Shown here piece after piece: positions 56,767 through 64,000 of a DNA stretch of 64,000 nt. Both the position numbers and the translations under genes were made by a program. The stretch's first letter is position 1; each line of letters opens with the position of its first letter. The notes beneath the pieces were generated by a model, which was not told the DNA's origin, ran no database searches, and saw only the letters and a program-made list of their open reading frames with translations. This DNA comes from Lithodes maja (lineage: Eukaryota > Arthropoda > Malacostraca > Decapoda > Lithodidae), in the NCBI GenBank assembly GCA_037953745.1, contig JBAKBP010001573.1, positions 143,840 to 207,839 of the forward strand, read 5' to 3'.

Positions 56767-57640
56767 AATACCCCTATACACCCTAGCATCCAGCACAGAT
56801 GTCTTCATTCGTTCATCCACTCATATATAATCAATCAGTGCCTTTCGTTCCACCACAATCTTATTCTTATCCTTCTTCCTCCACACCACTTTCCATGTGT
56901 ACCTGTGTAGGCCTATAATTCTGTGTTGGAAGAAGGTGTTGGCTATCCACACATACGTCCAAGAGTGCACTACCATTCCCATACACCTCTGACGGTACCC
57001 CCCACTCTCCCACCACTCCATCAACTTTCCTATCACCCACCTTACCATTCATATCCCCAATCATAAATATTCTTTCATCCTTGCCAAACTTATCCAGGTA
57101 CGCCTCCTCATTCACCCAGAACTCCTCTTTCTCTCTTACAGGTTTATCCTCTGTCGGAGCATAGACACACACAATCACTCACGTTTGCATTCCTACTTTC
57201 ATTTTCACCCACACAATACTTGAACCCATAGTCTCTTACATACTCCTTCCATTTGTTACTTACAAACAAATGCGCACCTTCTCTCGCTACTCCCTCACTC
57301 ACTCCAGCACACACACCCATTCCACACTCCCACTCTCTCACATCTGTACCCCTCCATTTGGTCACTCATTCCACATACATCCAGCCTGGCATTCACTAAC
57401 ACTTCCAGGAGCTCTCTCTCTTTTATGTCATTATTCATGCCTCTCACATTCCATGTCGCTATTCTAAGATTGTCCATAGTCGGTCGGGGTTCATCAACAT
57501 AAGGTCCGTCCACATCCGAGGCTGTTCGTTCCTTCGTTGCGAAAGTATTTTTTACGGGTGGAGGGTCGCAAGCCCACCGACCCAACCTCTTTAGTCGCCT
57601 CTTACTACACGCAGGAGGCACGTGGGGCATATTCTATTCC

Positions 57641-57802
57641 TTTACCCCCAGGGGGGCATTTAACATTGGCTAAATTTGATTATTGTCCCCAGCTTAGGAA
57701 TGCTCTCTAGAGACAAAAGTAATACAGATATTTCACTGAGCCATCTGAGTCCCATACGTAATTCGGATAATGAATAATATTGTTAAATGGAATCTATAAT
57801 AT
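57641..57802. other. Unassigned stretch
   Basis: About 160 bp, AT-rich, nothing recognised. Confidence 0.4.
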
Positions 57803-58300
57803 ATGGGTAAAGGCGTTATAACCAGTCTTTATTTTATTCCTGCTATGTTTGCTAACATTAAACAAATATTTCTCAGCTTTGGAAGGTTCTGTAGTATATA
57901 TAAGCACATCCATACTCATATCTCTCACCGATCCATCCACTCACTCACAGACAACACGCAGCTGCATGCACGACCTCCCGAAATCCATCCTTCCGAATCC
58001 TCCCTTCCTCGCGAGGACAGAGTCCACCTGGCCAGGCTGAGATGCGGACACCATCCAGCTCTCCTGAGCTATCAGAAGAGACTGGATGACTCCGTTGTCG
58101 ACGCCTGCCCGGGATGTAACACAGCACCCCATACCATTAAACACATCATAGAAGACTGCATTTCACACAACCACTTATGCCAACAACACAATCTACACTC
58201 AATGAGAGCTCTGTGGGAAAGCCCGATTGTGGCCATGGCCTTCCTCAGGGACACGGGCTGTTCGGCCAAGCAGCTTAGGGAACAACAACAACAACAACAA
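57803..58300 (+). pseudogene. I/Jockey-group LINE C-terminus with AAC tail
   Basis: The frame at 57940-58290 encodes VHLARLRCGHHPALLSYQKR and a Cys/His cluster (CPGCNTAPHTIKHIIEDC), the usual C-terminal end of I/R1/Jockey-group ORF2. It then ends in GGGCTGTTCGGCCAAGCAGC and AACAAC repeats. The rest of the LINE is missing. Its 3' end is the one carried by the AAC-tailed retroposons. Confidence 0.65.
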
Positions 58301-58689
58301 CCTTCTGTCCCCCATGGGTGTTTCATAAAAATTGTCTTATGATAGCCACCAATCAAACAGGGCTATATCCTGGAGATGCTATAGGTATTTGATAAGGAGC
58401 TGCTGGAACTCCTGTTTTATTTGCTTGGCCTCTCTTACTGATTTCCTTTGTGCATTACTTACACTGAGAGTAATCCAGCTCGCTCTCACAAACACCTCCT
58501 CCTCCTATCTACAGTACTTCACTACACTAAACATACACACCACACTTCCTTCTTCCACAAAACAAACCAATTGTTATAATGATGAACATTAGCCCAGCCT
58601 CGAAGTCCCCAGGGAAGGGGACCTTAATAGCCCACATGCACACCTGACCTTCCCCTGACGACCCCTCTAAATTCTCTGGACCACGGCCT
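58301..58689. other. Unassigned stretch
   Basis: No domain recognised. It leads into the LINE endonuclease at about 58690. Confidence 0.4.
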
Positions 58690-61600
58690 GTCACTCTTAC
58701 TATATATTAACTTTTGCAACATTCATGGCCTTTCTTCTACTTTTCCCTCTGTTGAACACCATCTCTCCTCCTACAAACCTGATCTTCTTTTCCTCACTGA
58801 AACTCAGGTGTCTGAAGCAACTGCCAGCAGCCCCTTACTTGTATCTTCTTACTTTCTCTATCCTAACTTCAAAGCCAAAGGCGGATGTTATGCATACGTG
58901 CACAACAAACTCGCTTGCTCTTGTGTTCCCGATTTCGACACCTCTGAATTCGCAACTTTATGGCTCAAACTATCCTGTCATTCTTATACTAAATATTTCT
59001 ATGCTGTCTATCTTTCCCCTAACTCTACCGACTTTCTCAATTTCTTTGACTATCTAAACTCTAAAGTGGAACACATTCTATCCATTTCTCATTTCTCAGA
59101 AATCTTCATCTTAGGAGATTTCAATGTTCATCACAGTCAATGGCTCTCCTCTCATACTACTGACCAACCTGGTGAACAAGCCTACGTCTTTTCTATCCTA
59201 AATGATCTAGAATAGTTAGTTAAGCAACCCACCCATATCCCGGATCGCTTCATAGATCGGCCAAGCATTCTTGACTTCTTTCTAACTTCTAACCCTTCTT
59301 CTTATACTGTCGATCATTTCTCTCCTTTGGGCTCCTCCGACCATAAACTTATCTCTGTCACCTGTCCTTACTCTCCAATACTCCAATATGGCTACCCGAT
59401 CCTCCCAGCCGGGGGCACTTGTGGCACTTTGGCGCTGCCAACTGGGAGACTCTCAGGCACTACTTCTTTGATTTCCCAGAGAATGAGTTTTGCTTCCGTG
59501 GCCGTGGACCCTCGGAGAGTGCTAAACGCATTACCGAAGTAATCCTATCGGGCATGGAGGCATACATTCCATTATCTTTCTCTCAGACTAATGCAAAATT
59601 ATCTTGGTTTGTTCTACTGGTGTCCGCAATAAGGTTGGAAGCATTCAAACGGTACCGACTCCTTAAAAATCAAGAATCTCATTCTTCCTATGTTTCTGCT
59701 CGGAATCAAGCCAAATAGTCCTTCATCAATAATAAATACACTGAACTATCCAACTCAAGCTCTTCCGAAGCTTTCTGGCATTTAGCCAAAACCTCTCCAA
59801 CCATTTTCCTTCCTCGTCTTTCCCTCTCTTTTTCCATTCTGATTTCAAAACCATCACTTCTTCCTCTGACAAAGCTGAACTCTTCCCTACCACTTTCGCT
59901 AGAAACTCCACCTTGGATGATTCCGGTGGTATTCCTCCCTCTCCATCCCCCTCTCTCCTACTTATGCCTAATAACCTATAATCTCTTCTATAGATGTACT
60001 TTCCACCCTCTCTGGGCTTAATACTAAGAAGGCGTACAGACCGGACGGTGTTCCCCCTGTTGTACTCATAAACTGCGATTCCGTGCTGACTCCCTGCCTA
60101 AGCTAACTATTTTGTCTCTGTCTCTCCTCTAACATCTTCCCTTCTTGCTTGAGTTTGCTCTCATTCAACCTGTCTCAAAGAAAGGTGACCGCTCTCAACC
60201 CTCTAACTATCGTCTAATTGCTCTCATCTCTTGTATCTCTAAAGTTTTTAAAACTATGCTTACTTCCACATTTGTTAAGCATTTCTCTTCTCATAATTTA
60301 CTCTCAGATCGCCAGTATGGTTTCCCTAAGAGTCGCTCTAGTAGTCATCTTCTTTTATATCTTACTAACTCTTTGTCATCCTCCTTTCGGGAGTTCGGTG
60401 AGTACTTTTCTATTGCGCTAGACATATCGAATGCCTTCGATACAGTCTGGCACAAATCTTTAATTTCTAAACTACCCTCCTTTAGTTTCTATCCCTCCAT
60501 CTCTGCTTTTGTCTCTAATTTCCTTTCTGACCGTTCCATAGCTACAGTTATGGACGGCCACCATTCACTTCCTCATCCTTTCAACTCCGATGTTCCTCAG
60601 GGTTCTGTCCTATCTCCAATTCTCTTTCTAATTTTCATAAAGGATCTTCTCAACTATACCTCCAGTCCTATCCATTCATATGCAGAAAACTCTACCTTGC
60701 ACTATTCAATTAGTTTTCCAGAATGCCACTGTAAATAATCCCTCAAAAACAAACGTAATGAATCCATACAACTCTTATCTTCAGACCTAACTACCATTTC
60801 CAATTAGGGTAGAGAAAACCTTGTTGCCTTTAATGCTTCCAAAACCCAATTTATCCGTCTACTGTATCTACCCGTTGTGAACTCCTAGAGGACTATCCCC
60901 TATACTTCAACAATACAAAAGTCAACCCATCATCTTCGCTCAGTATTCTCGGTATCTCTATTTCTTCTGCTCTCTCTTGGAAGGACCATATTACCAGTCT
61001 TGCTAAGGCAGCCTCCCAGAAGCTGGGTGTGCTCAACCGCCTCAAGGGGATCTGCACAGCTTCTTGCTCTGTACAGGAGCACAGTGTGCCCTTGTATTGG
61101 GCATTGTTCACATGTGTGGGGAGGATCCTCTCACACAGCACTTCTAGACAAAGTAGAAAGGAAAGCCTTTCATATCATTAACTCCTGACCACACACCGAC
61201 TCTCTGCAATCTCTCTCTCTTCGCCGCAATGTTGCATCTCTCTCGCTATTCTATCGCTACTACAATAATCAGTGTTTCTCAGAGCTCTCCCACGGTATAC
61301 CACCTCCTCTACGTAGGGTACGTAGTATCAGTCTTGTAACACAATCCCATCGCTACTCTGTGCAACTCTCCAACTCAAGAGTGAAACGATACTCCCAATC
61401 TTTCTTCTTTTCAACAGCTGAGCTCTGGAAGTCTCTCCCGGAATCCATCTTTCCCTCATCCTATGACTTAAATTGCTTCAAACTCTGTGTGTCCAGGCAT
61501 TTTGGCCCTGTCACTCTTTCAACTCTGAGGGAAGCACTCGTCACATGCAGTTTTGCCTTTTGTTTGCCTATTCCTCATAGAAAAAAAATAACGACTTTTA
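58690..61600 (+). pseudogene. Jockey-like LINE, longer but decayed (copy c)
   Basis: The only copy here with the APE endonuclease: FCNIHGL at about 58715, FLTETQVSEA, YAVYLSPNS, FILGDFNVHH and a GSSDHKLIS block at 59327. RT pieces at 59990-60740 include LDISNAFDTVWHKSLIS and DVPQGSVLSPILF. SYADD has become SYAEN, so the catalytic site is lost. C-terminal pieces are at 61000-61190 and 61360-61560, then an A-run at 61581. Many stops and frameshifts. Homologous to 52700-54397. Confidence 0.8.
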
Positions 61601-61949
61601 TCAGCTTAGGAAGGCTCTCAAATAAAAGGTACAGCAAAATTATTCCAGTCCGGCACCCAATAATTCAGCAAACCTGACGGTCCAGCATTTTTACATCCAG
61701 GAAATAAATAGGAAATCATACAAATATATATAAACTAACACTACTAAATATTAATAATTATTATTACAGTATTATAAATAGTAAAATAAACGCCGAAAAT
61801 TGCTGAGTGGAAAACATAATTTTGAGACCCAAGCCATTATCCGCCATATCCCTGATGTGTTGCCCCACCAAATAGGCCTCAGTCCGCCATATTCTCGCGT
61901 ACTGTGCAATCGTCATCCGTGATATCTCGCTACACCTCGGCTGAAACAC

Positions 61950-62130
61950 TCGCTCACAATGGCTTCTACTCCACCACCCAGCAAGGGGAAGACATCCAAG
62001 AATGTCACATTGACTATATAACTTGTGATAGTGAAAGGATTAGCAAAGGGAACAAATTTGAGCTGTGAATTCAATGGTGGGTCCTCTGCAATTTATGACG
62101 TAATGAAACAGCCCCAAAGTTGATTACCCC
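61950..62130 (+). pseudogene. Pogo/Tigger (CENP-B type) transposase N-terminal scrap
   Basis: Translation from ATG at about 61961 reads MASTPPPSKGKTSKNVTLT, a stop, then IVKGLAKGTNL and IYDVMKQ, matching the psq helix-turn-helix start of CENP-B-like transposases. No catalytic DDE domain follows. The upstream 61640-61950 is AT-rich and may be its 5' region. Confidence 0.45.
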
Positions 62131-62214
62131 TTTGGATAGTTAACCTGATTCAATGAACTCTTCACCGATTCTACTCTACTGGTAAGTAAAAAAAAAACCA
62201 CACTCTTTTATTAT

Positions 62215-63460
62215 GGTTAAAACTAGATGTAGGTCTGCGACAGGGTTGTGTAATCTCACCTTGGTTGTTTAATGTATATATGGATGGTGTGGTGAGGGAG
62301 GTTAAAATGAGAACTATGGGTAGAGTATTGGGTTCAGTAGAAAAGACTGGTGGAGATTGTGAGTTGAATCAGTTGCTGTTTGCTGATGACACAGCATTGG
62401 TGGTGGAATCTGAGGAGAACTGCAGTGAGTAGTAGAAGTTTGGTGTGGTATGTGGGAGAAGGAAGCTGAGGATGAATGTAAATAAATGTAAAATTATGGT
62501 GTGCAACAAAGATGTTCGTAGGGTAATTCTAAATGCATGGCTGGATGGGAAAATACTGGCACAGGTGGAGTGTTTTAAATAACTAGGAGTGATTGGTGAT
62601 GGGCTGGTCTATCAGAATGAAAGCTGAGCGATCTCTGCCATACCCATAGCTTACTCTGACTGTTCCTTTTACTTATATATTTTCTAGATCTCAAGTTACG
62701 GCGTCTCTTCCGTGGATTGACCTCCCTACTGCCAACCTAGAGGTTGACAGATTGGGAGCCAAAGTGTCACATTTTTCCTTTGCCCCTCAATTTTCCCTTC
62801 ATAATTGTTGAGGGGCACAGGGCCTTGGGTGGGGCTTTGGTTTCCCGGGCGTTTCCACACCCTCCTCAGCTCCCCGCCTTGAAGTGGCTTCGGTCACCCG
62901 GGCTTTATTAGTGGTAAGCAGGGAAGGGTTTGTGGGGTCATTCGTTTATGGCCTTGGTCTTGCTCGGGACCTTGAGGCTGTTCGGCCAGACAGCCTGGGG
63001 AACAGCAACAACAACAACAACTAGGAGTGATAAGCAGGGATGCAGGTGAAGAAATGGAAGTAAGACAGAAAGTATGTGAAGGAAGGAAAGTTTTCAGAGC
63101 AATGGGAAGTATGTGGAAGGTGAGAAATCTCAGAAGGAAAGCAAAAAGTGCAATGTGTCAAGGGATAGTTATACCAACAGTGAAGTATGAGGATGAGACA
63201 TTAGCTCTGAAGTACAAGAAAGAAGAAAGTTGGATGTGATGGGGATTAACTGCTTGAGGAGTATGTGTAGAGTGACGCATAGAGACAGATTGAGGAAAGA
63301 AGAGGTACGTAGGAGAGTGGGACAACAGGAACCCCTATCGGCCAGAGTGGACAGAAGGGTGCTGTGCTGGTATGGACATGTTGAACAAATGGGACAAAGA
63401 GAGAATATGAGTCAGAAACAAGGGGAGGTAGAGGGAGAGGAAGACCTCAAATGAGATGGT
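62215..63460 (+). pseudogene. RTE-type LINE, diverged, interrupted by an AAC-tailed retroposon
   Basis: 62225-62580 encodes DVGLRQGCVISPWLFNVYMD and LLFADDTALVVES. After the retroposon the reading resumes with VISRDAGEEMEV and a C-terminal region (LCWYGHVEQMGQREN) to 63460. Frameshifts and stops are present. It is a different RTE subfamily from 13267-14463. Confidence 0.75.
62594..63018 (+). mobile_element. AAC-tailed retroposon, copy 2 (5'-truncated)
   Basis: 13-bp duplication AACTAGGAGTGAT at 62581-62593 and 63019-63031. Begins TGGTGATGGGCTGG, about 110 bp into copy 1, and ends in the same GGCTGTTCGGCC block and AAC repeats. Confidence 0.85.
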
Positions 63461-64000
63461 GTAGTACAAGCGTTGGAAGGTAGAGAGATGACTGAAGAAC
63501 AGGCAAGAAAAGTGGTAATAAAGAGGAACGAATGGAGAATGCTTGTGAATAGATGAGTGATAACGAGGTCGTAGGGAAAGGAGGCCAAGTGCCAGTTGGA
63601 CAAGACAATAGTCCGTCAAGTGCCTAGCCTAGGGAGTCGGTCTATCTTGTGAGGGGACATGCCTGGAAGTAAAGCGGGCGGGCATTGTGGTGGTAAGCTC
63701 CGCTGCGTGTCTGCCTGCTGAGACCAAACCTCTCTGGGAGGTGTGGTTCCTGGGTGTCTTACCTTGGGACCCCAAAATGGACCAGAGTCTCAGGGTCTTC
63801 TCGGGGGTGACCAACATGTGTGTGATATTTATTTATTATATTTTTTTTTGTGTTGTCCCTGTTCGGGCTCTGTCTCAAGTCGGCCACCCCCAACTGTGGG
63901 GTATGTGCCCGAGTATATACATATGTACAGTTGCGGCCAGAAGTGCCTTTCCACCCTTTTGCCCGTCTCTCTGAGAAATATGTAGATCTGTCACCGCCGC
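63461..64000. other. Unassigned end region
   Basis: Begins in RTE 3'-flank-like sequence. At 63919-63950, TACAGTTGCGGCCAGAAGTG resembles the inverted-repeat start of a Tc1/mariner element running off the window, which cannot be tested here. No host gene seen. Confidence 0.35.

Larger units (their letters stand above)
55190..57640 (-). pseudogene. RTE-type LINE 5' part: APE endonuclease, interrupted by a SINE
   Basis: 57295-57630 gives the N-terminus with LRIATWNVRGMNNDIKEREL, the APE endonuclease start. 56867-57178 gives VCVYAPTEDKP and FMIGDMNGKVGD, and 55191-55625 gives the following linker. Multiple frameshifts. A SINE carrying a MITE is inserted at 55650-56766. The RT domain is not present. 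Same family as 14474-15575. Confidence 0.75.

Overview
The window looks like repeat-dense intergenic DNA from an animal nuclear genome, most likely an arthropod and plausibly a decapod crustacean. The basis is the mix of transposable elements: DIRS-type tyrosine-recombinase retrotransposons (known from the literature to be common in decapods), RTE, CR1-like and Jockey/I-group LINEs, a LINE with a restriction-enzyme-like endonuclease, Gypsy and BEL LTR elements, tRNA-derived SINEs, TTAA-flanked and TA-flanked DNA transposons, and CA/AC, AT, TAGA and AAC simple repeats. The species assignment is inference. I found no host protein-coding gene, no rRNA, no genuine tRNA gene and no CRISPR array. 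Almost everything identifiable is a mobile element, most of it broken.

Layout. 1-433 and 10989-11190 are the two halves of an ordinary repeat (Repeat A) split by DIRS-1 (about 434-10988), which itself carries a CR1-like LINE (8252-10012). 11190-15575 is a pile of LINE fragments. 15608-18213 is the left end of a second DIRS-1-family copy (DIRS-1b), interrupted by a fold-back TA element (15693-17126) that contains a tRNA-derived SINE (16003-16480). DIRS-2 (18214-26857, + strand) and DIRS-3 (26858-43172, - strand) are near-identical copies facing each other, so the region is a large imperfect palindrome. DIRS-2 contains a TTAA MITE (18443-19066) and a SINE (about 25096-25658). DIRS-3 contains a complete, very young Gypsy-type LTR element (33061-41458). 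After 43172 come a BEL/Pao gag scrap, LINEs, an AAC-tailed retroposon, TTAA elements, a second copy of Repeat A, and a solo LTR of the same Gypsy family (51509-55018) split by a LINE. The end holds RTE pieces with a SINE and a nested MITE, a Jockey-like LINE, a CENP-B/pogo transposase scrap and one more RTE LINE.

Most notable points. (1) DIRS copies whose reverse transcriptase and RNase H keep recognisable folds but have lost the catalytic acidic residues, and whose three recombinase copies are each broken at different catalytic positions, on a coding strand that is strikingly poor in adenine. (2) A Gypsy-type element with almost identical 1,845-bp LTRs and a single open 1,345-codon frame that encodes Gag and protease, but whose polymerase part is a shortened, reordered mosaic lacking the YxDD and integrase catalytic motifs. 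(3) A four-copy array of the palindrome CCCGCAAATTTGCGGG upstream of the DIRS gag-like frame. (4) Several insertions whose empty sites can be read inside this same window, giving target-site evidence and a relative chronology without outside data. A caution applies throughout: an adenine-poor strand has few stop codons in any frame, so long open frames in the DIRS elements are weak evidence of function. The inverted DIRS-2/DIRS-3 arrangement could in principle also be an assembly product.
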